A stretch of 64,000 nt of DNA from Trichomonas vaginalis G3 (taxonomy: Eukaryota; Parabasalia; Trichomonadida; Trichomonadidae). The notes beneath the pieces are model-generated. The model made no database searches. It saw nothing but the letters and a program-made list of their open reading frames with translations, and was not told the origin of the DNA. Where the stretch lies: contig NC_067206.1 in assembly GCF_026262505.1 (NCBI RefSeq), positions 17,123,043-17,187,042 on the forward strand, in the 5' to 3' direction. Below, piece after piece: positions 15,809 to 28,628 of the stretch (position 1 is the stretch's first letter; each line of letters starts with the position of its first letter). A program made the position numbers and the translations under genes.

Positions 15809-17946
15809 TTATTTCATGCAATGTTTAACTATTTCACCATCTTCTTTAACACCCCAGTACTTACGCTTGGAGAGGACATGAACTTCGGTGAAAATTTTGT
15901 CCAATTTGAATTGACCCATCTTTTCACCGACCATTCCCATTTCAATGAGTTTGTTATAGCCTTCTTCGTTCGTCATGAGTGCGTCAATGTTCTCATAGTA
16001 AACCTTGACTTTGGATTTGACTTCGGAGAAGAACTCATTGTAGTTGTCAAGGACTGCCTTTGCGAACTGAGGGTAAGACCAATGTTCGACAATAGGTTTT
16101 AATGTGGTTACTAAGCCACTTTGACCTTGAGTGAATTCGTACTTCAAAACAAAAGGAGAAAACCTTTCAACAAAGTTGTCGACCTTCTCATAATGTTTAC
16201 TCTTCATCTCTTGAGGTTTCTTAATGGAATATCCCCATGTCGAATTCATAAGCAATTTGAGTGTCATTGCAAGTTTGGGGTTTGAAGCTTTCCTAATATC
16301 ATACAGTTGTTGTATGACTTTTCCAACTGTATAGTTCCTTCCCGGGAACTCACCATCTTCGTTTGGAATTCCAGTCGGAATATATTGGACAAACCTCATG
16401 TATGCAGCGTTAAGGTCGACATAGTATATCTTTTCATCTGAGTCGAACTTGTTGCAACCAATTGGTCCAGTTTGTGGAAATTCAAGTGAGTCTCTTATCT
16501 TCTGAGAAACTTCTCCTGTTATCTCATAAACATCGTCGAAGCAACCTGTTTCATATAAAACCTTCTGACCTAACTCAGATGCTCTCCAATATAATTTGAC
16601 GTCAATTGGATGTCTCAATGGAAGTTTGTTTATAGCATCTTGAAGTTCTTGCAACCTCATTGGAAGTTCTTCTGGTTCAGGTTGGTATCGAACATACCAA
16701 CCCCTTGTGGAACCGTGTACTTCTTTTGTACTAGAACTTTGTCTGGAACAACTTTTGGTCTTGCTAACAATGAAAAGTTTGTTTCGTCTTTTGGTACAAA
16801 AGTTTCTGTCAGCTTGTCATCTGGAATTGGTTCCAACAAACCTTTCTTGAAAAGAATGTTGACAGCTCTGACAATGTTGCACTTACTTTTACCAAAGAAT
16901 GGGTTTGTAAGACTTTCGTTCAACATGAAGTGGTTGTGGACAATTACAATCTTCAACCATGGTAAGTCTTTGTCAACAACATAGTCGTCATGTGAAGAAC
17001 CTTTAGCTGTAGGTATGTTGACTCGGATATTGACATTTGCCAACGGTGCAATTTTTGCCAATTGACCTCTGAGAATGTACCTTGTCTTCACACATGACTC
17101 AAGATACTTCATCTTCTCATCTGTAACAAGACCAGAGTTCCTGAGACATGTAAGAATGCAAGGTTCATTGACAATTGTTTCAATTGAATTGTAAATTCCA
17201 TACCTTGTCAAGTCAATGTCAGACTTATTTATGAAGGGGAAGTATCCAGCATGTTGTCTGACTGCTTGAGGGTTAGGTTGGTACCATTCGAACTTGACAC
17301 TTGCAATTCCTTCAATTGCATTCAAAATGTCTGAGTCGGAGTCAACCATTTGTTCTCTCTTTGTAGTCTTGAAAGCGTCAAGAAGTTTTGCGGCTGTTTG
17401 TTCATTGCCATGTGCATAGTAAATGTGACCATCCAAATCTGTTATGGTCAATCTGAGATTGTGTCCTTTCTTATTTCCGTCTTGAATTGCAGCAAGTACT
17501 CCCATGAAGCCTTCTTTGTTCTTTCCTTCGTCAAAGTTTACTGTAAAGGTTCGACCAGATGTAATTTGACTTCTAACTTCACGATACTTTTCATATGCAT
17601 ATCTTGTTCTTTCCATGGGAGCATGTGCGTCTTCACCTTTTCCTTTTTTCCTTCTCAAAGGATGCAATTGTTCGTCATGTTTCCAGTAGAATCTGGCAAA
17701 GCCGTCGTGTCCTTCAACTTGAGGTTCACTAACATCGAAAGGCATGTCCATAAGACGTTCTTCTTCTAACCTCTCTAGTCTGTTTGGATAATTGGCACGT
17801 GCTGTTTCCAAATCCATTTCGTAGCGAAGACCAGACAATTTGTCATAGACTTTTATGGGTCTTCCCTTCCTATATTTAAAATTCTTCGAAACTCTCCAAC
17901 CATATCTTTGTAACTCTGCTTTTATTCTAGCAGACTTTCTATCCAT
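15809..17946 (-). pseudogene. Polinton-like DNA polymerase copy 3, broken
   Basis: Same gene as 9510-11648, nearly identical throughout but broken, about one break. Its mirror counterpart at 48526-50664 looks whole. Confidence 0.8.
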
Positions 17947-17989
17947 TCTATATGGGGCATTTTTATAAAAATAAAAAAATATTTTTTCT

Positions 17990-18469
17990 TTACTTTACAT
18001 AACCGCCTGCTGCCATAAGTCTTTGACGCCAACCCATACCAGCTAATGAAGGTTGACTTGGTTTAGTTTGGAAACTAAACTTTGGTTTTGGTTTATCTTC
18101 AGTTTTTGGTTTCTCTTCTTCTATCGGTTTTTCGTCACTTTTCGGTTCCTCTGACTTTACTTCACTTGCAGGAACAGTTGTGTCGTCAACATCTTCATAA
18201 ATATCATATGCCATTTGTTTTTGTTTTCCTTTCAACTTTTTGTGTTTGTTGTAAAGTTTAGAATATTTCGACTCTAAGTCAATGAGATGTTCTATAATGA
18301 ACTGTTGGTCAGTGAAGTAAACTTTTCCATCTGTTGTCTCCAAAGCTGTAATGCATGAAAAATAGCGTGACTTCATTTTTGACAGTTTACAAATGTAAAG
18401 TGTTGCATCCTTAAAAACTTGGAAATATATACATTCATGAATTATCTTGTATATTAATTGAAAATCCAT
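17990..18469 (-). CDS. 159-codon K/E/P-rich protein, copy 3
   Basis: Whole copy, with the same placement between element A and the polymerase. Confidence 0.55.
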   Translation of the reverse strand: MDFQLIYKIIHECIYFQVFKDATLYICKLSKMKSRYFSCITALETTDGKVYFTDQQFIIEHLIDLESKYSKLYNKHKKLKGKQKQMAYDIYEDVDDTTVPASEVKSEEPKSDEKPIEEEKPKTEDKPKPKFSFQTKPSQPSLAGMGWRQRLMAAGGYVK

Positions 18470-19052
18470 AAAACCCTAACAATATTTTTTCTTAAAAAAA
18501 CTATAAAAATATAAATAAAATTAATCGTTAAATAAAAATATTTGATATTAGAATTTTATTGGAAAAATAAAAAACTTAATATTTTAAAGAAATACTTAAA
18601 TACTTGAATGTTTTAACTTTTACATTATCATATAGACTCTCAAATTATTGATTGGAAACGGTTTGAGGGTTATCAATTTAAAAAAAATTGTGAGTTTTTT
18701 AAATTTTTGGCAATGAGTTTTAAAAATTTGTGAGTGAGAATGTGTGTTGATGCTTGGCACTTTGAAGGGAAGATGTTCTGGGTTCACAATTATTAATGGG
18801 ATAAATAAAATGATTATAAATATAATATATTAGAAAATAATTTGCAAAATCTCTCCATTTTTATAAATTTAATAATAGAAGTTGATCTATATAGAAAGAG
18901 CATTTTATCTATTAAGTTTTTGGCTTTTGCCTTCAAATCATTAATATAATTTTTTCAAAAAAAATTGTTTTATTTAAAATAAACAAATTTTATCAAATAA
19001 CTAGTATTTTTAAATTATCTTTTGAAAAATTGAAAAATTTACAAATTAAAAA

Positions 19053-20024
19053 ATGGAAGACATCTTGGTTCGTCTCGAAAACCCAGAAGATCTTAAAACT
19101 TTTCAACTCCCAACCGTTCCCGCCGATCAGGTTCTCAACGTAATTGAAGAAAAATATCAAGAATACATTAATAATCCAAATGTAACTCTCGAAGATACGG
19201 CAAAAACACTTTCAATAGGAAAAGAACGTTTGAAAAAAATTTTCGTACTACTCGGCTATCCAATAAAAGAAAGAGGAAGACCAAAGAAAAAAATTTTTGA
19301 GGAAGATGTATACAAAATTTTGGAAATTAAAGCACAATATGACATTGGATACAAAAGGATCAAAGAATCATATTTCGAAAAAGTCGAAAGATTTACATTC
19401 AACGATGCTTTCAAAATTTTCAATCAACAACATTTGTTTACATTTCACAGGCATCAGAAAATCGACGAACATCCACATGAATACGTTGCTCAATATGTTA
19501 ATCAATTGTGGCATACTGATTTGAAATTTCTGAAGGACGATAACGGTAACCTTCAATATTTAATTTCATTTCTTGATGACAGAAGCAGATACATTATTTG
19601 CTGGGATGTTTTCGATACAAAAGAAATGAAAAATACTGCCAGAGTATTTCGTCACGCAATTGATTTAGTCAAATTAGTTCCACATGGAATTCTCACAGAT
19701 AATGGAACAGAATTCATTGGAAAAGATTTTGAAGCGGTTTGCCAAGAATTCAATATAAAACATTTCAAAACTCATCCGTACTCTCCAGAGGAAAATGGAA
19801 AAATTGAAAGGAGTTGGGAGACTCTTTTCAAGACAAACCCTGGAGTGAACGTCTTTGAGTTCATCCCCAATGTTGTTTCCCAGTATAATAGGGTATGGAA
19901 ACACTCCGCATTATTCAAACTCTTTGGGGAGAAATTGACTCCATTTGAGGCCTGGGAAAGAGGCCCCAAATGGACAAAAGATCTCTGCGCTGAACCAGGC
20001 TTCGAAAAAAATCTTAGAGATTAA
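19053..20024 (+). CDS. Integrase of element A, copy 3 (323 aa)
   Basis: Identical in translation to 3267-4238. Confidence 0.9.
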   Translation: MEDILVRLENPEDLKTFQLPTVPADQVLNVIEEKYQEYINNPNVTLEDTAKTLSIGKERLKKIFVLLGYPIKERGRPKKKIFEEDVYKILEIKAQYDIGYKRIKESYFEKVERFTFNDAFKIFNQQHLFTFHRHQKIDEHPHEYVAQYVNQLWHTDLKFLKDDNGNLQYLISFLDDRSRYIICWDVFDTKEMKNTARVFRHAIDLVKLVPHGILTDNGTEFIGKDFEAVCQEFNIKHFKTHPYSPEENGKIERSWETLFKTNPGVNVFEFIPNVVSQYNRVWKHSALFKLFGEKLTPFEAWERGPKWTKDLCAEPGFEKNLRD

Positions 20025-20199
20025 CAAATAATTTCAAAAACAAGAAAATTCAAAAAATCACAAAAAGGAAGTTAAGGAATAAACACTTACATTTATTACA
20101 TTTGGATTTTTTAAAAAATTCAGTATTATTTTTAGAAATAAGATAATATAGTTCTAAATAAAACAAAGAATGTTAAGAATGAAGAAGGAATTAGCGGAT

Positions 20200-20381
20200 G
20201 CAGCCGAAGCACACTCACAAATTACTCTCAATATCCACTCAAATCATACAAAGTTTTGTCGAATAGTTTGATATAAAGACAAAAAATTTACAATTTTTAA
20301 TTAAATCCGAACAATCTTACATATGCAGCTGAAGCACACTCACAAATTACTCTCAATATCCACTCAAATCATACAAAGTTT
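20200..20381 (+). repeat. 125-bp tandem repeat, about 1.5 copies
   Basis: As at 13902-14083. Confidence 0.88.
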
Positions 20382-20646
20382 TATATTTTCATTTTATTGT
20401 TTCTTAATAAAGAATTTACTTTAATATTCTTAATTGTTTTCTTTTTTATATTTAATTTTTGATATCTATTTTAAAAAACTTATACAAATTCGAGTCAGCT
20501 AATAATTGAATTGAAAAAATAAAAAGAAAACATATAATTTTTAATCCGTCTAATTGAATAAGCAATATTATAAATATTATGTTAAACGGTTAATTTTTTC
20601 TCAAAAAAAATTATTTCGAATTTCCGAAATTTTTGACATTTTGGCT

Positions 20647-20827
20647 GAGAACTATGGTCTGCGAGGTACATAGATAGAATCAGTACCTCGCAGACTATAG
20701 TTCTCTATATGGCGCCGAAAATTTTTTGGTGAAATGTCGTCGCATTTCACCAAAAATTTTTCGGCGCCATAGGAAGAATTGGAGGGTGTGAGATACTATT
20801 ACATGCTATAGTACTCACACCCTCCAA
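20647..20827. repeat. Row of three hairpins, element A copy 3
   Basis: Same stems and loops as 4986-5166; the flanking 20382-20646 and 20828-21378 hold no gene. Confidence 0.9.
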
Positions 20828-21387
20828 CTCCCAATCAAAATCGCATAAAATTTGCTACTTATCTTCAGATTACCTCCCATTATAAAATATATCATTGCTA
20901 TCTCATCGTACTATATTTCCACCCTATTGTATTTAAAAATATAAAATTTTTTGATAATATATTTTTATATCTTGAATTTTCAAGCAAAATATTCACAGAT
21001 AATATAATGGGAAATCTATCTCAACCTAGCCTTAAAGTACCAAACTCCTGCTTGCATTCTCACTCACAAATATTAAACATCCATCTCCAAAAAACTAAAT
21101 TCTTCACAATTTTTTAAAATTGAGAACATAAAAAATGTATGCATTCAATAATTTAAGATACTAACAAATATTAAAAACTTCAAAATATCAGATATTAACG
21201 TTTTTCAATTAAAAAAATATCATTTTGCTTTTCAATTCGAACATAAATCTTAAATATTTTTAATTAATATCTGATTTACAGCATTATTATCCATTTATAA
21301 ATCTGACAAATAAATGACAAAACCATCAGAAATAGTGTCACTTTTTGTCAAAAGTGAAGTCACGCTATTTTTCATGCACAACACTCC

Positions 21388-21501
21388 ATGGGCAAGCTTG
21401 TCGCAATTCAATGGGTTCCAAATCCAGGCAAGAAGACGAAGGTCAGACACATTGACGGTGACAAGCTCAACAACCGTAAGGAGAACCTCGAGTGGTTCTA
21501 A
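21388..21501 (+). CDS. Truncated HNH endonuclease fragment, copy 3
   Basis: Same peptide as 5727-5840. Confidence 0.6.
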   Translation: MGKLVAIQWVPNPGKKTKVRHIDGDKLNNRKENLEWF

Positions 21502-21547
21502 GAGTAAAAAAATATTTTAGGGGGAAACCCCAAGTAAATTTAAGTGT

Positions 21548-21814
21548 TTAGTTGGATAAGTAGGCACTATTAATGGTAATTTGGAAAATTAGCTCCCGAC
21601 CTTTGAATTGGGCTCTTTCGTTATCTTCCCAGTTGCGTAGGAGGTCGTCCCAGAGGAGTTGGTAGAATTGCCAATTCAAGGACGATTTGTCCTCCCAGGC
21701 ATTGAGGATGTACTGCTCGTAGAGTCTCATGACCTCTGCCTTGCACCAGACACCCTCTCCCTTGGAACGTAAGGCTTCTTCGAAGTGCTCGAATGCGATT
21801 GGCTGCTTGACCAT
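21548..21814 (-). CDS. 88-codon ORF of unknown function, copy 3
   Basis: Unchanged copy, divergent from the whole 84-codon ORF. Confidence 0.45.
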   Translation of the reverse strand: MVKQPIAFEHFEEALRSKGEGVWCKAEVMRLYEQYILNAWEDKSSLNWQFYQLLWDDLLRNWEDNERAQFKGRELIFQITINSAYLSN

Positions 21815-21844
21815 CCGAAATGACACTTTTTGTCCGTTTGGTCA

Positions 21845-22099
21845 ATGTTCGTGTCTCGTGCCATAGTCGACGAAAATACAGACAAACAGGTTATATATGA
21901 GTTTGAGACCAAGAATGGTGTAACTCGACCTGTCCGATTCAAAGACTCCGAGGGCGACCATGAAATTAAACGGAAATTAGCTAGGAAGGAATATAAAATG
22001 GACTGGTTGCCACCACCTCCACCACCTTTACCTGTTCCTCAAGTAAATAAGCCTTTCCCGTTCCCAAGAATTCCCACATTTAAATTCAAATTCGAATAA
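21845..22099 (+). CDS. 84-codon proline-rich ORF, uninterrupted, copy 3
   Basis: Second empty-site copy in the left arm; no element B and no excision footprint at AATAC. Confidence 0.5.
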   Translation: MFVSRAIVDENTDKQVIYEFETKNGVTRPVRFKDSEGDHEIKRKLARKEYKMDWLPPPPPPLPVPQVNKPFPFPRIPTFKFKFE

Positions 22100-22106
22100 A
22101 AATTTT

Positions 22107-24240
22107 TTATTTCATGCAATGTTTAACTATTTCACCATCTTCTTTAACACCCCAGTACTTACGCTTGGAGAGGACATGAACTTCGGTGAAAATTTTGTCC
22201 AATTTGAATTGACCCATCTTTTCACCGACCATTCCCATTTCAATGAGTTTGTTATAGCCTTCTTCGTTCGTCATGAGTGCGTCAATGTTCTCATAGTAAA
22301 CCTTGACTTTGGATTTGACTTCGGAGAAGAATCATTGTATGTCAAGGACTGCCTTTGCGAACTGAGGGTAAGACCAATGTTCGACAATAGGTTTTAATGT
22401 GGTTACTAAGCCACTTTGACCTTGAGTGAATTCGTACTTCAAAACAAAAGGAGAAAACCTTTCAACAAAGTTGTCGACCTTCTCATAATGTTTACTCTTC
22501 ATCTCTTGAGGTTTCTTAATGGAATATCCCCATGTCGAATTCATAAGCAATTTGAGTTCATTGCAAGTTTGGGGTTTGAAGCTTTCCTAATATCATACAG
22601 TTGTTGTATGACTTTTCCAACTGTATAGTTCCTTCCCGGGAACTCACCATCTTCGTTTGGAATTCCAGTCGGAATATATTGGACAAACCTCATGTATGCA
22701 GCGTTAAGGTCGACATAGTATATCTTTTCATCTGAGTCGAACTTGTTGCAACCAATTGGTCCAGTTTGTGGAAATTCAAGTGAGTCTCTTATCTTCTGAG
22801 AAACTTCTCCTGTTATCTCATAAACATCGTCGAAGCAACCTGTTTCATATAAAACCTTCTGACCTAACTCAGATGCTCTCCAATATAATTTGACGTCAAT
22901 TGGATGTCTCAATGGAAGTTTGTTTATAGCATCTTGAAGTTCTTGCAACCTCATTGGAAGTTCTTCTGGTTCAGGTTGGTATCGAACATACCAACCCCTT
23001 GTGGAACCGTAGTTCTTTTGTTGTACTAGAACTTTGTCTGGAACAACTTTTGGTCTTGCTAACAATGAAAAGTTTGTTTCGTCTTTTGGTACAAAAGTTT
23101 CTGTCAGCTTGTCATCTGGAATTGGTTCCAACAAACCTTTCTTGAAAAGAATGTTGACAGCTCTGACAATGTTGCACTTACTTTTACCAAAGAATGGGTT
23201 TGTAAGACTTTCGTTCAACATGAAGTGGTTGTGGACAATTACAATCTTCAACCATGTAAGTCTTTGTCAACAACATAGTCGTCATGTGAAGAACCTTTAG
23301 CTGTAGGTATGTTGACTCGGATATTGACATTTGCCAACGGTGCAATTTTTGCCAATTGACCTCTGAGAATGTACCTTGTCTTCACACATGACTCAAGATA
23401 CTTCATCTTCTCATCTGTAACAAGACCAGAGTTCCTGAGACATGTAAGAATGCAAGGTTCATTGACAATTGTTTCAATTGAATTGTAAATTCCATACCTT
23501 GTCAAGTCAATGTCAGACTTATTTATGAAGGGGAAGTATCCAGCATGTTGTCTGACTGCTTGAGGGTTAGGTTGGTACCATTCGAACTTGACACTTGCAA
23601 TTCCTTCAATTGCATTCAAAATGTCTGAGTCGGAGTCAACCATTTGTTCTCTCTTTGTAGTCTTGAAAGCGTCAAGAAGTTTTGCGGCTGTTTGTTCATT
23701 GCCATGTGCATAGTAAATGTGACCATCCAAATCTGTTATGGTCAATCTGAGATTGTGTCCTTTCTTATTTCCGTCTTGAATTGCAGCAAGTACTCCCATG
23801 AAGCCTTCTTTGTTCTTTCCTTCGTCAAAGTTTACTGTAAAGGTTCGACCAGATGTAATTTGACTTCTAACTTCACGATACTTTTCATATGCATATCTTG
23901 TTCTTTCCATGGGAGCATGTGCGTCTTCACCTTTTCCTTTTTTCCTTCTCAAAGGATGCAATTGTTCGTCATGTTTCCAGTAGAATCTGGCAAAGCCGTC
24001 GTGTCCTTCAACTTGAGGTTCACTAACATCGAAAGGCATGTCCATAAGACGTTCTTCTTCTAACCTCTCTAGTCTGTTTGGATAATTGGCACGTGCTGTT
24101 TCCAAATCCATTTCGTAGCGAAGACCAGACAATTTGTCATAGACTTTTATGGGTCTTCCCTTCCTATATTTAAAATTCTTCGAAACTCTCCAACCATATC
24201 TTTGTAACTCTGCTTTTATTCTAGCAGACTTTCTATCCAT
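22107..24240 (-). pseudogene. Polinton-like DNA polymerase copy 4, broken
   Basis: The most damaged polymerase copy, with roughly four or five breaks, yet otherwise nearly identical to the whole ones. Its mirror counterpart at 42227-44365 looks whole, so sequencing error in this part of the left arm is a serious alternative to real decay. Confidence 0.8.
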
Positions 24241-24283
24241 TCTATATGGGGCATTTTTATAAAAATAAAAAAATATTTTTTCT

Positions 24284-24763
24284 TTACTTTACATAACCGC
24301 CTGCTGCCATAAGTCTTTGACGCCAACCCATACCAGCTAATGAAGGTTGACTTGGTTTAGTTTGGAAACTAAACTTTGGTTTTGGTTTATCTTCAGTTTT
24401 TGGTTTCTCTTCTTCTATCGGTTTTTCGTCACTTTTCGGTTCCTCTGACTTTACTTCACTTGCAGGAACAGTTGTGTCGTCAACATCTTCATAAATATCA
24501 TATGCCATTTGTTTTTGTTTTCCTTTCAACTTTTTGTGTTTGTTGTAAAGTTTAGAATATTTCGACTCTAAGTCAATGAGATGTTCTATAATGAACTGTT
24601 GGTCAGTGAAGTAAACTTTTCCATCTGTTGTCTCCAAAGCTGTAATGCATGAAAAATAGCGTGACTTCATTTTTGACAGTTTACAAATGTAAAGTGTTGC
24701 ATCCTTAAAAACTTGGAAATATATACATTCATGAATTATCTTGTATATTAATTGAAAATCCAT
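24284..24763 (-). CDS. 159-codon K/E/P-rich protein, copy 4
   Basis: Whole copy, 43 bases upstream of the broken polymerase. Confidence 0.55.
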   Translation of the reverse strand: MDFQLIYKIIHECIYFQVFKDATLYICKLSKMKSRYFSCITALETTDGKVYFTDQQFIIEHLIDLESKYSKLYNKHKKLKGKQKQMAYDIYEDVDDTTVPASEVKSEEPKSDEKPIEEEKPKTEDKPKPKFSFQTKPSQPSLAGMGWRQRLMAAGGYVK

Positions 24764-25346
24764 AAAACCCTAACAATATTTTTTCTTAAAAAAACTATAA
24801 AAATATAAATAAAATTAATCGTTAAATAAAAATATTTGATATTAGAATTTTATTGGAAAAATAAAAAACTTAATATTTTAAAGAAATACTTAAATACTTG
24901 AATGTTTTAACTTTTACATTATCATATAGACTCTCAAATTATTGATTGGAAACGGTTTGAGGGTTATCAATTTAAAAAAAATTGTGAGTTTTTTAAATTT
25001 TTGGCAATGAGTTTTAAAAATTTGTGAGTGAGAATGTGTGTTGATGCTTGGCACTTTGAAGGGAAGATGTTCTGGGTTCACAATTATTAATGGGATAAAT
25101 AAAATGATTATAAATATAATATATTAGAAAATAATTTGCAAAATCTCTCCATTTTTATAAATTTAATAATAGAAGTTGATCTATATAGAAAGAGCATTTT
25201 ATCTATTAAGTTTTTGGCTTTTGCCTTCAAATCATTAATATAATTTTTTCAAAAAAAATTGTTTTATTTAAAATAAACAAATTTTATCAAATAACTAGTA
25301 TTTTTAAATTATCTTTTGAAAAATTGAAAAATTTACAAATTAAAAA

Positions 25347-26318
25347 ATGGAAGACATCTTGGTTCGTCTCGAAAACCCAGAAGATCTTAAAACTTTTCAA
25401 CTCCCAACCGTTCCCGCCGATCAGGTTCTCAACGTAATTGAAGAAAAATATCAAGAATACATTAATAATCCAAATGTAACTCTCGAAGATACGGCAAAAA
25501 CACTTTCAATAGGAAAAGAACGTTTGAAAAAAATTTTCGTACTACTCGGCTATCCAATAAAAGAAAGAGGAAGACCAAAGAAAAAAATTTTTGAGGAAGA
25601 TGTATACAAAATTTTGGAAATTAAAGCACAATATGACATTGGATACAAAAGGATCAAAGAATCATATTTCGAAAAAGTCGAAAGATTTACATTCAACGAT
25701 GCTTTCAAAATTTTCAATCAACAACATTTGTTTACATTTCACAGGCATCAGAAAATCGACGAACATCCACATGAATACGTTGCTCAATATGTTAATCAAT
25801 TGTGGCATACTGATTTGAAATTTCTGAAGGACGATAACGGTAACCTTCAATATTTAATTTCATTTCTTGATGACAGAAGCAGATACATTATTTGCTGGGA
25901 TGTTTTCGATACAAAAGAAATGAAAAATACTGCCAGAGTATTTCGTCACGCAATTGATTTAGTCAAATTAGTTCCACATGGAATTCTCACAGATAATGGA
26001 ACAGAATTCATTGGAAAAGATTTTGAAGCGGTTTGCCAAGAATTCAATATAAAACATTTCAAAACTCATCCGTACTCTCCAGAGGAAAATGGAAAAATTG
26101 AAAGGAGTTGGGAGACTCTTTTCAAGACAAACCCTGGAGTGAACGTCTTTGAGTTCATCCCCAATGTTGTTTCCCAGTATAATAGGGTATGGAAACACTC
26201 CGCATTATTCAAACTCTTTGGGGAGAAATTGACTCCATTTGAGGCCTGGGAAAGAGGCCCCAAATGGACAAAAGATCTCTGCGCTGAACCAGGCTTCGAA
26301 AAAAATCTTAGAGATTAA
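25347..26318 (+). CDS. Integrase of element A, copy 4 (323 aa)
   Basis: Identical in translation to 3267-4238. Confidence 0.9.
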   Translation: MEDILVRLENPEDLKTFQLPTVPADQVLNVIEEKYQEYINNPNVTLEDTAKTLSIGKERLKKIFVLLGYPIKERGRPKKKIFEEDVYKILEIKAQYDIGYKRIKESYFEKVERFTFNDAFKIFNQQHLFTFHRHQKIDEHPHEYVAQYVNQLWHTDLKFLKDDNGNLQYLISFLDDRSRYIICWDVFDTKEMKNTARVFRHAIDLVKLVPHGILTDNGTEFIGKDFEAVCQEFNIKHFKTHPYSPEENGKIERSWETLFKTNPGVNVFEFIPNVVSQYNRVWKHSALFKLFGEKLTPFEAWERGPKWTKDLCAEPGFEKNLRD

Positions 26319-26493
26319 CAAATAATTTCAAAAACAAGAAAATTCAAAAAATCACAAAAAGGAAGTTAAGGAATAAACACTTACATTTATTACATTTGGA
26401 TTTTTTAAAAAATTCAGTATTATTTTTAGAAATAAGATAATATAGTTCTAAATAAAACAAAGAATGTTAAGAATGAAGAAGGAATTAGCGGAT

Positions 26494-26800
26494 GCAGCCG
26501 AAGCACACTCACAAATTACTCTCAATATCCACTCAAATCATACAAAGTTTTGTCGAATAGTTTGATATAAAGACAAAAAATTTACAATTTTTAATTAAAT
26601 CCGAACAATCTTACATATGCAGCTGAAGCACACTCACAAATTACTCTCAATATCCACTCAAATCATACAAAGTTTTGTCGAATAGTTTGATATAAAGACA
26701 AAAAATTTACAATTTTTAATTAAATCCGAACAATCTTACATATGCAGCTGAAGCACACTCACAAATTACTCTCAATATCCACTCAAATCATACAAAGTTT
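26494..26800 (+). repeat. 125-bp tandem repeat, about 2.5 copies
   Basis: Same arrangement as 4414-4720. Confidence 0.88.
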
Positions 26801-27065
26801 TATATTTTCATTTTATTGTTTCTTAATAAAGAATTTACTTTAATATTCTTAATTGTTTTCTTTTTTATATTTAATGTTTGATATCTATTTTAAAAAACTT
26901 ATACAAATTCGAGTCAGCTAATAATTGAATTGAAAAAATAAAAAGAAAACATATAATTTTTAATCCGTCTAATTGAATAAGCAATATTATAAATATTATG
27001 TTAAACGGTTAATTTTTTCTCAAAAAAAATTATTTCGAATTTCCGAAATTTTTGACATTTTGGCT

Positions 27066-27246
27066 GAGAACTATGGTCTGCGAGGTACATAGATAGAATC
27101 AGTACCTCGCAGACTATAGTTCTCTATATGGCGCCGAAAATTTTTTGGTGAAATGTCGTCGCATTTCACCAAAAATTTTTCGGCGCCATAGGAAGAATTG
27201 GAGGGTGTGAGATACTATTACATGCTATAGTACTCACACCCTCCAA
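27066..27246. repeat. Row of three hairpins, element A copy 4
   Basis: Same stems as 4986-5166. Confidence 0.9.
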
Positions 27247-27806
27247 CTCCCAATCAAAATCGCATAAAATTTGCTACTTATCTTCAGATTACCTCCCATT
27301 ATAAAATATATCATTGCTATCTCATCGTACTATATTTCCACCCTATTGTATTTAAAAATATAAAATTTTTTGATAATATATTTTTATATCTTGAATTTTC
27401 AAGCAAAATATTCACAGATAATATAATGGGAAATCTATCTCAACCTAGCCTTAAAGTACCAAACTCCTGCTTGCATTCTCACTCACAAATATTAAACATC
27501 CATCTCCAAAAAACTAAATTCTTCACAATTTTTTAAAATTGAGAACATAAAAAATGTATGCATTCAATAATTTAAGATACTAACAAATATTAAAAACTTC
27601 AAAATATCAGATATTAACGTTTTTCAATTAAAAAAATATCATTTTGCTTTTCAATTCGAACATAAATCTTAAATATTTTTAATTAATATCTGATTTACAG
27701 CATTATTATCCATTTATAAATCTGACAAATAAATGACAAAACCATCAGAAATAGTGTCACTTTTTGTCAAAAGTGAAGTCACGCTATTTTTCATGCACAA
27801 CACTCC

Positions 27807-27920
27807 ATGGGCAAGCTTGTCGCAATTCAATGGGTTCCAAATCCAGGCAAGAAGACGAAGGTCAGACACATTGACGGTGACAAGCTCAACAACCGTAAGG
27901 AGAACCTCGAGTGGTTCTAA
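27807..27920 (+). CDS. Truncated HNH endonuclease fragment, copy 4
   Basis: Same peptide as 5727-5840. Confidence 0.6.
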   Translation: MGKLVAIQWVPNPGKKTKVRHIDGDKLNNRKENLEWF

Positions 27921-27965
27921 GAGTAAAAAATATTTTAGGGGGAAACCCCAAGTAAATTTAAGTGT

Positions 27966-28232
27966 TTAGTTGGATAAGTAGGCACTATTAATGGTAATTT
28001 GGAAAATTAGCTCCCGACCTTTGAATTGGGCTCTTTCGTTATCTTCCCAGTTGCGTAGGAGGTCGTCCCAGAGGAGTTGGTAGAATTGCCAATTCAAGGA
28101 CGATTTGTCCTCCCAGGCATTGAGGATGTACTGCTCGTAGAGTCTCATGACCTCTGCCTTGCACCAGACACCCTCTCCCTTGGAACGTAAGGCTTCTTCG
28201 AAGTGCTCGAATGCGATTGGCTGCTTGACCAT
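27966..28232 (-). CDS. 88-codon ORF of unknown function, copy 4
   Basis: Unchanged copy, beside an element B insertion. Confidence 0.45.
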   Translation of the reverse strand: MVKQPIAFEHFEEALRSKGEGVWCKAEVMRLYEQYILNAWEDKSSLNWQFYQLLWDDLLRNWEDNERAQFKGRELIFQITINSAYLSN

Positions 28233-28628
28233 CCGAAATGACACTTTTTGTCCGTTTGGTCAATGTTCGTGTCTCGTGCCATAGTCGACGAAAATACTAT
28301 CATAAGACAAATTACGGAAAGTGAACTCAAACAAAAAGTGACACAATGCATTTGCCAACCAAATAACTTTACAAAGCAAAAACTTAAATTACTTGTCAAG
28401 CTTACTATTCTTATTTTAACAATTAAAAAATTAAATTTTATTTTTTATTTAAAAAAATCATCTTATATCATCTGATATATATATATAACAGCATTAATAT
28501 TTCAATGATTCACAAATCAACTTTTTCATTATTTTAAATAATTATAGAATATATACCGACTTTTTGTACATAAATATTTTTAGATTCAATAATGATTTAC
28601 GGTTTTTTTCAAAACTTATAATTTTCAA

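Larger units (their letters stand above)
15081..18351. mobile_element. Polinton-like polymerase segment between two A elements (uninterrupted form)
   Basis: A 3,271-bp segment without element B: HNH fragment, 88-codon ORF, 84-codon ORF, polymerase (broken copy) and the 159-codon ORF running into the next A element. No capsid, ATPase or protease gene and no inverted termini of its own were found, so it looks like a fossil fragment of a Polinton-like element. Copies in the array are almost identical, so its amplification is recent even if the fragment is old. Confidence 0.55.
18352..21378 (+). mobile_element. Element A, copy 3
   Basis: 3,027 bp, the short form with 1.5 tandem repeats; termini as in copy 1 and the integrase looks whole. 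Confidence 0.75.
24646..27797 (+). mobile_element. Element A, copy 4
   Basis: 3,152 bp, the long form with 2.5 tandem repeats like copy 1. As in copy 1, its neighbouring unit carries element B. Confidence 0.75.

Noticed and set aside
23-24240. Alternative genetic code to explain interrupted polymerase copies
   Set aside because: Other copies of the same gene read through with the standard code, so ordinary damage or sequencing error is sufficient.
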